Assembly: GCA_019054805.1 (NCBI GenBank)
Contig: JAHQIY010000039.1
Location: 124,001 to 188,000 of the forward strand
Reading direction: 5' to 3'
DNA length: 64,000 nt
Source of the DNA: Brachionus manjavacas
Taxonomy: Eukaryota > Rotifera > Eurotatoria > Ploima > Brachionidae
In this document: positions 11,991 through 22,391 of the stretch, in pieces
Layout of the letters: the number at the start of each line of letters is the position of its first letter
Numbering within the stretch: position 1 is the stretch's first letter
Notes under the pieces: generated by a model
The model's database searches: none
Told to the model about the DNA's origin: nothing
Seen by the model: only the letters and a program-made list of their open reading frames with translations
Translations under genes and position numbers: made by a program

Positions 11991-13176
11991 TCGTTTTTTT
12001 TCCACAAAATTTGATGATTATTATTTTTAATAATTAAAGTATTATACCTCAAAATTTTTAATTTTGAACAAAAAGGTAGCTTGGGCTATTTTCTCTTAAA
12101 TTTATTGTAAATTTATTCAAATAAATTTTAATTAAAAAAATTCAATCAACTAGAACACAAATAAAATAGAACAAATATTTGGTTACTTTAGATAGGGGTT
12201 TTCTAAGACTGAAAAATTTTTGACATAAAACATGATAAAAAATAAATAAATTTAAAAAAAAATTTTCTCCAAGCTGTTTATTCTCTACTAAACTAGTTTA
12301 TGCTATCAAAATAGCCGAGACCTGCTCCAAATCGTTTGTTTCTAATTGAATTTAATAAAAAAACACTTCTGAGCTTTAAGCGGATTCCTGCCGATTTTTT
12401 TAAATCAAACCATTCTTGTTATTTCATAAAAGTTCACTCAAATTTTAAACCATTGCATATCTTATTACCAAACTTCAAGTAATCTTTCATTATTTGTATT
12501 ACATTATCCAAAATTTTTGTTCATCTTGCTTGTAATCAGAATAATCAATTCAAAAATAAATTTCAAGTTATTTTATTCAGACTAATTATGATCTGTAATA
12601 GAATAATTTCTTATTCAAATTTAAACAATTTTTGAACACAAAAACTTATTTTTTTTATGAAATTAATTTTTTACTAGTAAATAGAGCATGAGAGGTTGTA
12701 TTAAAACAATTACTTATTAAATTTCCTAAGCCTTCAATATTTTGACAAAGATTAGTTTTATTTAATAGTTCGGATTAAATAAAATTGTTTAAAAATGCGA
12801 AAAAAAAATTAACAATTTGTCAAACTTCTATAGCAATATTTATGCTAATAGATTAGAAAAAAATTGCAAAAATATTTCAAATTTTGTTCATAAATTTTTG
12901 TGTGATATGAGCTTTTAAATTGAATGCTGAACATGCACTAGTCAGATCACTTCTACTTGTACATAGAACAAATTATTAGAATACGTAAAAGAGTCAACAG
13001 ATTTTGCATTCAAATCTTTCCCTAACTAAATCAAACAAATAACCGATAATCTAGAAACAAAAATTAAATTTTTTAAAAAAAATAATTGATTTTAAATTTT
13101 TTTAGACAAAAAAATCTTGAATTGTATTGTAAATAAACTTGCATTACAATACACTTTAACTAGTGAGTGAAGAGAT
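11991..13176. other. Intergenic AT-rich spacer
   Basis: No gene or repeat is evident. The last hundred bases before 13177 should contain the promoter and 5' UTR of the first atlastin. Confidence 0.5.
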
Positions 13177-15252
13177 ATGTCCGGAAGAATACCGACCGAA
13201 GAAATAATGAACACCAGCTTTAGCAGCACGCCCGGCACGGGACAACCAATTCAAATAATTGACATCACTGAAGACCATAAATTCAAGCTAAATGAGCATA
13301 ATTTACAACAAATTTTAAGTCATCCGAAAGCGAGACTAAAAAAAGTATTTAATAAAAATTTTTGTTGCTATTCTATTTTATTAATTTGTGTCCAAGGTAA
13401 GCATAATATCAGTAGCAGGCGCTTTCCGCAAGGGAAAATCGTTTCTGCTCGACTTTTTCTTGCGATATCTGAATCGAAATGGCCGAGAGGACTGGCTTGG
13501 TGCTGATGACGAACCATTGACCGGTTTTCACTGGAAGGGAGGCTCTGAGCGAGACACCACTGGCATCCTCATGTGGAGCGAACCGTTCATTCTAAGAAGA
13601 AACGACACAAAAGAAGAAGTGAATAAAATTTATTTTTTTTTGAAAAAAACTACATTTTTTATTAATCTAGAAAAAAAATTCTTTTAATTTAGAGAACAGT
13701 ATTTTTTTTTAAATTGATTAAGAAAAAAATAATTTTATTAATTAATAGGAAACGATATTTTTTTGATTAATTTAAAGCAAAAAAAAAGAATCTATTTTAA
13801 AAAAAAGTTATTTTTTAACTTAGAAAAACATTAAGAGTAAAAATAGCTAAATGTTAATTTTAAGATTGCTGTTTTGCTGATGGATACCCAAGGTGCCTTC
13901 GACTCCCAGAGTACAGTCAAAGACTGCGCCACGGTTTTCGCACTAAGTCTAATGATCAGCTCAATTCATGTCTACAATATAACACAAAATTTACAAGAAG
14001 ATGATCTTCAGCATTTACACTTGTTCACCGAGTACGGAAAGATAGCTTTGGAGGACTCGCACGAGACCCCTTTCCAAGTAATCCATGACTTTCTCCCAAC
14101 TTTTTTTTCTTTCTTTTTTAAATAATTTTTTTTGTTCTATTAGAGACTGACCTTTTTGATCCGAGACTGGTCATTTCCATACGAGTACAGCTATGGCTAT
14201 GAGGGTGGTCAGGCTCTACTTGACAAACGATTTCAAATCAACTCCAAGCAACACCAAGAATTGACCGAGCTTAGGCTCAACCTGAAAAAGTGTTTCAACA
14301 CGTTGAATTGTTATTTGATGCCGCATCCGGGTCTCAGAGTCTGCACCAGTCCAGAATTTGACGGCAAGCTCAAGGACATTGAACTAGATTTTAAGAATTA
14401 TGTGAAAAAATTTGTCGAGGCCCAGTTTCAGCCCAATTTGACTGTGAAGCAAATAAATGGACGCGAAATAACTACACTGGAGTTGTTCGAGTATTTCCGA
14501 GCCTACTGCCGGATATTCGAGGCGGACGAACTGCCTGAGCCAAAGTCCATGCTGCTAGCAACTGCCGAGGCCAACAATCTGGCCGCTAAAGCCATCGCCA
14601 AAGAGTTCTACATGAATGCCATGGAACAGCATTGTGGAGGAGACCGACCCTACATGCATCCTCACCATCTTCAAGCTACCAATGTACAGATTATGGAGGA
14701 AGCGATTAAAAAATTTGATCTGGTGCCCAAAATGGGAGGCGAATCGCTCAGTCTGAAACATTTGGATGAGCTAAAGCTGGAAATGAATGATTTGTATGAG
14801 AGCTATGTCAAGCACAATGACAGTAAAAACATTTTCGCTTTTTCACGCACTGCTACTTCACTTATTGCAGTCATGGTTCTTACATATCTTATGTCCGGTC
14901 TGCTCGAATGGTTCTGGCTAGGCTCGTTTTCGTTCTTGTTCAATTTTGTCTTCTGGACATGCTTTTTTCTTCTGGGAGCATGGATTTATGTCAAATACAG
15001 TGGCGAATACAAAGAAATAGGCGAGTATATTGACGGACTGGCCGATATTTTGTGGCGAAGAGTAAGATCTGAAAATCTTATTTTTTAAATAAAATTATTT
15101 AACTTTTATTTATTTAAAATTATTAAAAGGTCTATCAGCCAATTTATGAGCAATTTGTGCAGCATGCAATTCGGGCTATGCTCAGCTATGCGCCCATTCA
15201 AGATGGTCCGACGGGCTCAAATGGTCGAGGAGATGCCAAAAAAAGGAATTAG
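13177..15252 (+). CDS. Atlastin-like dynamin-family GTPase, copy A
   Basis: Five exons (13177-13344, 13397-13618, 13865-14077, 14144-15061, 15130-15252), all phase 0, give 547 residues, the usual atlastin length. Atlastins tether and fuse ER membranes by GTP-driven dimerisation. Visible: the P-loop GAFRKGKS with the atlastin-specific Arg, the switch region with [10 protein letters not shown], the G3 motif MDTQGAFDS, the G4 RD motif in [10 protein letters not shown], the MPHPGL and [14 protein letters not shown] middle-domain blocks, two adjacent hydrophobic segments (about residues 445-495, a membrane hairpin) and a C-terminal tail [11 protein letters not shown] that would contain the amphipathic helix. 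All catalytic motifs are intact. The large fourth exon is uninterrupted where the second copy has several introns. It is followed 2.6 kb later by the paralog at 17856. Confidence 0.93.
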
Positions 15253-16352
15253 ATCATGGCAGCTGTCTTTTTAAATTTTTTATTTTAAATAATCAAGATA
15301 AGACACACGTTTTTTAAGATTTTTAATGACCTGTTTTAAACTAATCCGTAATGAAGAAGTTTTTTTGTTGAAAATTGTGCTATCATATTATTAAAAATAA
15401 CAGCTAAGCTATCTGACTTAAAATAATTAAACTATTTTTAACTTTTTTTAATTTTTTTTTCATATCATCTTAATAAATATTATTCAATAGATATTTTTTT
15501 AACATAATTACGGTTGTACCTATTCTGAAAGTTGAAAAGATAAAAAAAACAGATATTCTAAAAAAAATTCAAAGAGATGAAAAACTTTGGGAATAGAGCA
15601 GCTAAAACAAATGGATCACATTCGAGTCGATTAAATATGAAGAAAAAAAGTAATCTTTTAAACAATTATTTTTAATTGTGTTCATTTAAAATATTTTTTA
15701 AATTAAAAATTTTTGTTTGATCTATGTTATTTATTGAATTGTAATTTTTTAAAAACCATTTTATCACTAATTTCACTTAATGATTTTATGATGGCTCCTA
15801 TTTTTTGTAGCCATGAATTTCTCTTTCTCTACATCTAATCTTGGTATCTAATATTATTTTTATTTAATCAAAAAAATATTTATCACGAGCTTTTATAAAA
15901 TTTATTTAATATCTAATTGACACTTATAAAAATCGTAAATTAACTTATTTCTAATGTTTGAAAGCACTTGAGAAAACTTTTTTGAATAATATTTAACTCT
16001 GAAAATTTATAGTAAAAATAATAACATTTAGTTAATACTAAAAGAGTCCAAGACATAAATTTAATCAACAAATTTTATTTCCTTTTTGTAATAGCTATCT
16101 GCCATTTTTTTCTTTCTTGAACTGTACTTAAACGTGAAGCACCTTTCATTACTTATTTTTTTGGTATTAATTTTTTAGAAGCATAAAAAAAATTTAGCTA
16201 TCATTTATTAATTTTTTTTACTAGCAGTTATAAAAAAAATTTACTAGCAAAAAGAAATAGATCTCTGATTTAATTAATATTAAATTTTAAAATGCTTTAA
16301 GTAATAAAATCATGCAGTTGAATAAAAGAAAACTTATTATCAATGCCATTCA
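15253..16352. other. AT-rich spacer after atlastin A
   Basis: 3' UTR of atlastin copy A and low-complexity DNA; no further gene, repeat family or RNA gene is evident. Confidence 0.5.
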
Positions 16353-16613
16353 TAGTGTTGGCAATCGATTATCAATAGGCGATTCAAAAACTACTAATTT
16401 ATCTCGCAATGAGTTAGGAATTATCAAAAAATATTATTTTTTGATAGTAAAAAACTTTAAATGATCTTCTTTCTAATTTAAGATATAAAGATGTTGTCCA
16501 ATTCTTTCTTTACATTTTTTCCTTGATTTTTAAAAGTCGATTTAATAATCGACTAAAAAAAATTGATCGATTAATGAATTCTATCAATCAATTGGAGTCG
16601 ATTACCAACACTA
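16353..16613. mobile_element. hAT-like MITE with perfect 8-bp target duplication
   Basis: A 261-bp element whose ends are inverted: TAGTGTTGGCAATCGATTA at the left and TAGTGTTGGTAATCGACTC on the reverse complement of the right end. It is flanked by an exact 8-bp direct repeat GCCATTCA (16345-16352 and 16614-16621). The YAGTGTTGG.AATCGA terminus and 8-bp duplication are hallmarks of hAT-superfamily elements. There is no coding capacity, so it would need a transposase in trans. Confidence 0.85.
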
Positions 16614-16621
16614 GCCATTCA

Positions 16622-17656
16622 GGTGTGTGATGGGCTCAGACATTCTACATGTAAGGTATCGTAGGAAGAACTACTACAACTAAATTTTTTAAATGTTTTA
16701 TTTTTTCAGAAATAACTAGTGATTTTTTTTTATTTCAAAATTAATCTAAGACTCTAAAAGTTTTTATTTTAAGTTTTAAAATTAAATTTCGCAAAAATCT
16801 AGAAAAAATTTGATTTTTTGAATAAATAATAATGATCAAAAACAATTAAATTTTTTTTTAATATCTTAAAATAATCTATTTTAAAATGGGTTCAAATAAA
16901 AAAATTCTTCTAAGCTAAGTTTTTTACTTTTAATAAAAATTAGCATTTTTTCACAATGAAATTTTTTTAAATAAAAAAAAACAGACATTCACTATCACAA
17001 AAAAATTAAACTAAGAATTTAAAATCCTTAACGATTATTATAAAAAATAATCTAATATAAAAGTTTACATAGACAAATTTACTAAATTTTGATGCTAAAA
17101 TATTTAGAAATTAAAAAAAATTGCGTTTGTCTCTGATCATTGCAATAATAATTTAATAATTGAAACTGCTTTTAAAAATCTTTAAAATATTAGAATTTTT
17201 ATATGGACATTTTTTCTTGATTTTAAAAATAGTTTGAAATTTTCAAAAATAAAATATTATTTTTGATAATAATATTCATATATTTCAAAATTTAAATTTA
17301 AAAACTTCGAACTTACTTTCAACTTCTAGCCTGGCACTCTAAAGGAAGAAAATCAGCAAATTTTAAAGATTTTTAGATAAAAAATAATAATTTTATGTAA
17401 TCATATTTTTCCAAACCATCCACGATTCTTACTACTCTTTACAACTTTTTTTTTTTTTAAACTTTAGAACAAATATTGTTTATAAAATTTTACGACTTAA
17501 TATTTTTATTTAAAGACTGTTTAAAGTGACTCTAAATGAAGCGTTATTTAAAAATTGAATTTTTTTTATAGCATTAATTTAATAGAAGTAAAAAATTAAA
17601 AAAATTAATCATCTTTCAGTTAATTAACAATGAGAACATATTTTAATGGATAAAAG
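16622..17656. other. AT-rich spacer before tRNA-Leu
   Basis: No gene or repeat is recognisable; long A and T runs dominate. Confidence 0.5.
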
Positions 17657-17739
17657 GCCCGGGTGGCCGAGTGGTTAAGGCGTTGGACTTAAGATCCAAT
17701 TCACGAATGTGAGCATGGGTTCGATCCCCATCCCTGGCA
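17657..17739 (+). tRNA. tRNA-Leu (anticodon UAA)
   Basis: An 83-nt type II tRNA gene without intron. The anticodon loop CTTAAGA in the stem TTGGA/TCCAA gives anticodon UAA (Leu). D arm TGGCCGAGTGGTTAAGGC is the A box, GGTTCGATCCC the B box and T loop, and the long variable arm TCAC..GTGA typical of tRNA-Leu is present. The acceptor stem GCCCGGG/CCCTGGC has one C-U mismatch at the fourth pair, shared with the other copy. A T-run at about 17743-17748 acts as the Pol III terminator. It sits 116 bp upstream of the start codon of atlastin copy B on the same strand. Confidence 0.95.
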
Positions 17740-17855
17740 GTATTTTTTATCAAATAGATTTAAATTTTTTTTAAATTGTTGCTAAGTAATAAATCAATCA
17801 ATTATTGTTTTAATTAAACTAATTAATCGAAAAATAAACTCATATCTACTAAGAA

Positions 17856-20527
17856 ATGTCAATAAGCTATTTTTTGAATAACCCCAGACCTTTAAAAATT
17901 GTCGAGCTTGATGAGAATCACAAGTTTATTTTAAATGAAACTAATTTGAGAAGTATTCTTTTCCATCGAAAAGCTAGAAATAAACCCGTAAATATTATTA
18001 CAAATTAAAAGATTCAAAACTTTGTTGAATATTAATAAAGGTTTGTGTGATTTCAATTGCTGGTGCCTTCCGTAAAGGAAAATCATTTTTGTTAAATTTT
18101 TTCATTCGTTTTTTCCGAAATGGAGTAATTTACCTTTAATTATTATAATTTTAATTTTTTTTAATCAAATTTACAGGGACGAGATGGCTGGCTTTTGAAT
18201 GAACATGACCTGCTGAAAGGCTTTCATTGGCGTGGTGGCTCAGATCGAGACACCACTGGAATTTTTATGTGGAGCGAACCTTTTGTCTTACGGACTGTCT
18301 TGAATGAAGAAGTAGCCATTTTACTAATGGACACTCAAGGCTCTTTTGACTCCTCATCAACCATTAAAGACTGTGCTTCCTTATTCGCACTTAGCTTAAT
18401 GATCAGTTCAATGCAAATCTACAATCTGTCTCAAAATATTCAAGAGGACGACCTCCAAAATCTGCATCTGTTTTCTGACTATGGGCGTTTGGCTCTGGAA
18501 ACCACTTCAAAAACTGCATTTCAGGTAAAAAAATTTAATTGTTCTAAATAAGAGTAATTGACAAACAATTTAACTAGAGTCTCATTTTTTTGATCCGAGA
18601 TTGGTCGTATGACTATGAGCACGAGTATGGTTTTGGTGGTGGTGAGGAATTCTTAAACAAAAGATTCAATGTAATTTTGAATTTTTAAATAATTTTATTT
18701 TTTATTTTTTTAAAAGTGTAATGTAGATAATAATGAAATAAAAGAAACAAGAAATTTTATTAAAAAATGTTTCAAAGATATAACTTGTTTTTTGATGCCG
18801 CATCCGGGGCTCAAGGCTTCTACGAATCCCTATTTTGATGGAAAATTAGTTGGTAATTTAAAAAAATTTAAATTTTTTTTCTAAAATAATCTAAACAACA
18901 TTTTCAAAGACATCGATTCACTTTTTAGAGTTCAAGTGGTTAATTTTGTCGAAGGCATTTTTCAGGAAAGAATGTTTCAAATCAAAGAAATAAATGGGGA
19001 AAAAGTGACAGCTACAGAACTCTTTGAATATTTTAAAATTTATTGTCTGGCATTTCAAGACAATCGAATGCCCAACCCGAACTCATTGCTAAAAGTAAAT
19101 TTCTAACTATATTAGAATGTTAAATTTGGCTATTTACCAAGTTAATACACATATATATATATATATATATTCCAATTAAATATTAAAATTTCACATTTAA
19201 AAAAATTAATAAGATTAAAATTCTATAACAAATAATTTTTATGTTTATGTTAATACTTTCTTCGAAATATAATATTTTCGAAGAAAGTTAGTTCCAGTAG
19301 GAGAAAATATAAAATAAGTTAAAATTTAATTTAATGGATTAGGACATTTACAAAATATTTTTTAATATAATTATTTAAAATTTAATAAGCATGATCAAAA
19401 ATTAATTTAAAAAAGTTTTAAATTTTAAAATAATTTATTTTTCGTAATTGTCTGAAAAAAAATACAAAATTTGATAAATTATTTTCATTTTTTTGCTAAT
19501 AATTGTACAAATTTTGCCCAGTCATATCGTTGGTCATGAAAATTATTTGAGACCTTATCATATTTAATTGAAAAATTATAGACAATTTAATTTTGATTAT
19601 TTTTTTGAAAAAAAACTACTATTAGGTTTAATTTTTTAATTTACTGAATTGAATGTAATTATCATTAAACAGGTATTGAAGAAAGTTTATTTTTAAATTA
19701 TTTGTGATGATTAATTTGTTCGATTTGAATAAAAATTTAAAATTTTTTCCAAAGGCAACAGCCGAAGCAAACAATTTGGCTGCTAAAGCTATGGCAAAAG
19801 AATTTTATAATAAACAAATGGAATCAGTAAAATTTTATTAATTAAAATAAACAAATAAATTACTCAAAAATTTAGGTGATTTTTAAAGAAAGATCGTTCA
19901 TGAACCCCGAACATGTTGAAAAAATTCACATGGATACAAAATTAAAATCAATTAAATTTTTTGAATCGATTAAAAAAATGGGTGGTGCAGAAACAAGTAG
20001 AATTTATCTCAAGGAACTAATATTTGAATTAGATGAATTACTAGCTAAGTATTATGCTCATAATCAGATGAAAAAATCAACAGAAAGTCTAAGAACCCCT
20101 TTCACTCTACTAGCTTTAGTCTTTATAAATTATATAAGTGCAGGATTTTTTAATTTTATATGGATCGGATTCATTGCTTTAATGTTCAGAGTCGGATTTT
20201 ATGCATCCCTATTTGTTATGATTTTCTGGTCATACTCAAAGTATACACAGCAAAACTCAGAAGCACTATTACTCATTGACCGAATATGTTCATTTTTGTG
20301 GGATAATGTAAATTTATTTAGAAAATTTAAAAAAATTGAAAATTCTTTAATCTTTTTTAAAGGTAATTCAAATAATAGGCGGTAGGTTTTTAGCATCAGT
20401 ACTAGGCATGCTAGCGAATGCTATTACCAATATGGGTCCAAGTGGTTTCTCTTTAGATCCAATTAATTTGATAAATATGGAAAATGTGAATATTAGGCCG
20501 ATTTCAAATAAAGGAGATTGTTTATAA
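17856..20527 (+). CDS. Atlastin-like dynamin-family GTPase, copy B
   Basis: Nine exons (17856-17987, 18041-18124, 18177-18524, 18578-18670, 18717-18852, 18910-19094, 19755-19826, 19876-20307, 20363-20527) give an uninterrupted 548-residue frame. The role is the same ER membrane fusion as copy A. P-loop [43 protein letters not shown] and [14 protein letters not shown] are all present, followed by paired hydrophobic segments ([19 protein letters not shown] and the following stretch). It is more AT-rich and more diverged than copy A, with a shorter middle region. Intron 6 is long (about 660 bp) and holds an (AT)n run; the others are 46-58 bp. Three intron positions are shared with copy A, five are unique to this copy and one of copy A is missing. 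It appears functional, possibly with a specialised expression. Confidence 0.9.
19149..19171. repeat. (AT)n microsatellite in intron 6 of atlastin B
   Basis: About eleven uninterrupted AT dinucleotides lie inside the longest intron of the gene. Confidence 0.85.
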
Positions 20528-20926
20528 TTTACTTCAAGTATATTGTTTTGTCTTAACTATTTTTTAAAATTAAAATAAAATATTTTATATCTAAACTTTT
20601 TTCTTTTTAATTGGTATAAATTTCAGTTCAATCCAAAAAATAATAATTTGTCTTTTAATTTTTTCAATAAAGGTATGAAAAAACTGAATCTTGATTTTTC
20701 AAATTTATAAAAAAAATTTCATTTCTATTTTAAAAATAACAATTTTAAAATTGATTTGAAAATTAGTAAAAAGATAATAGAAAATTTAAGTACAAATGAA
20801 GAATTATAGAAGTAGAAGAATCGCAGATTTTGTTCAAATTAAATTTTTTATTTGATTTCAAAGAATTTTAATTTTTACTTTGCAAAGGTCCAATGAGTTT
20901 ATTATACTTTTGCTTAATTTACTTTT
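20528..20926. other. 3' flank of atlastin B
   Basis: AT-rich sequence without recognisable gene; ends at the candidate left target duplication (atttactttt, 20917-20926) of the LINE copy. Confidence 0.5.
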
Positions 20927-21845
20927 GCTTTTGCACCATGATATCAGCTGAAACCGGTTCCAGACTGACACTTGAAGAGATCAAAACGGAAAAGGACCTC
21001 GGCGTATATTTCTCTAGTGACCTGAATTGGAGAACCCACTGCCAACACTCGGCGGCCAAAGCCAACTCCATTCTTGGACAACTCCGCCAGGCCTTCCATG
21101 CCTGGAATCCTCAATCCTTCAAGTCATTGTACACTGCTTTTGTCCGTCCTCACCTCGAATATGCCACCTCAGTATGGAATCCCCATAGACAAGCAGATGT
21201 AAGGATCATCGAAAACATCCAAAAGAGAACAACCAAACTAGTAGGCCGCATCAGAGACCGCAGCTACCAAGACAGGCTCGCCATCCTGAACCTAACCACC
21301 CTCGAATCACGCAGATCAAGGGGTGACCTCATCTCCCACTACAAGATCGCAAATGGACTACTTGACATCAACTGGCTAGCCTCAACCAAACTTATGTCGT
21401 CCATCGCCTGCCACGGCCCAGCCATCGCAATCAGGGGTCACAAAAAACGCCTTTTTGTCCAACTATCCAACTGCCCGGCGCGAACAAACTTCCTAAATAA
21501 CAGAGTTGCATCTACCTGGAACAACCTCGCGTCGTCGACAGTCAACGCTCCAACCCTTAACAGCTTCAAGGCCCGCCTCGACATACATTTTGACCGCACG
21601 AACACCACCACCACCTAAACCTCAACGACCAGCCATGACCCAGTCAGTGAAACGGTGAGTTGAAGGCCTGGACAGTCCCCAGAAGCGTTTACGCTAGGAC
21701 TGGGGGGGGTCTTAGCTCGAACACTCATCGTCCCACATTCCTTCTCACCAAACGCACAACCAGTCATCATAGCGATTCAAGTTGTTTTGGATTGCTCGCA
21801 GGGTGCTTCCCTGCTATGACTCAATTTATTATTATTATTATTATT
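20927..21845 (+). mobile_element. 5'-truncated non-LTR retrotransposon, RT C-terminal part
   Basis: An open frame ending at 21618 encodes the C-terminal 220 or so residues of a LINE-type ORF2: KDLGVYFSSDLNWRTHC, the motif FVRPHLEYATSVWNPH, IENIQKRTTKLV, then the RTNFLNNRVASTWNNL and FKARLD tail typical of jockey/CR1-like elements. The catalytic YADD part is lost by truncation. After about 200 bp of 3' UTR it ends in a (TTA)n tail. A candidate 10-bp target duplication atttactttt lies at 20917-20926 and 21846-21855. The frame is intact and strikingly GC-rich against the host DNA, which suggests a recent insertion from an element with different codon usage. No function is expected. Confidence 0.85.
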
Positions 21846-22287
21846 ATTTACTTTTATTTTTACTATTAAAATAAAATTAGAAAATATTGAAATTAATTCT
21901 TTTTTTTAAATATTTTTATTTTGTTGCAAAAATAAATTATTTAATATTAGGTCTCTGAAAGATATGATAATAAAGATGGCTCTGATAAGGATACAACATA
22001 TCAGTCTAATTGTGAAGATAATGAAGAAATTTCATATTGACAAAATTTTGAAATAGAATGATAAAGGTAAGATTGAAAAATGGAGAAGAGACAAATTTTG
22101 GAAGAAAAATACATTAGAATAAATTAGAATACATTTGAAGTAGAAAAATATAAAAAAAGGTTTACTGTTGTTACTTTCATTGAAATTTTCATAAACAAAT
22201 ATTTTCTCATGGCCAAAACAAAAATATTTAAAAATTGATTTTTTTAATATAAAGAAAAAAGAAAAGAAATTCTGTAAAAAAAATTAA
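21846..22287. other. Spacer between LINE and tRNA-Leu
   Basis: No gene is visible. A short acidic-looking frame (SERYDNKDGSDKDTTYQS, about 21955-22010) is not bounded by convincing start or splice sites. A T-run on the minus strand at 22275-22283 serves as terminator of the following tRNA. Confidence 0.45.
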
Positions 22288-22370
22288 TGCCAGGGATGGG
22301 GATCGAACCCATGCTCACATTCGTGAATTGGATCTTAAGTCCAACGCCTTAACCACTCGGCCACCCGGGC
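22288..22370 (-). tRNA. tRNA-Leu (anticodon UAA), second identical copy
   Basis: Base-for-base identical over all 83 nt to the gene at 17657-17739 but on the opposite strand; the flanks are unrelated, so identity ends at the tRNA borders. Same anticodon UAA, long variable arm and C-U mismatch in the acceptor stem. A Pol III terminator T-run follows on the minus strand at about 22275-22283. It starts only 21 bp downstream of the stop codon of the DCST1-like gene on the same strand. Confidence 0.95.
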
Positions 22371-22391
22371 TTATTGATATCAAGACAAAAA

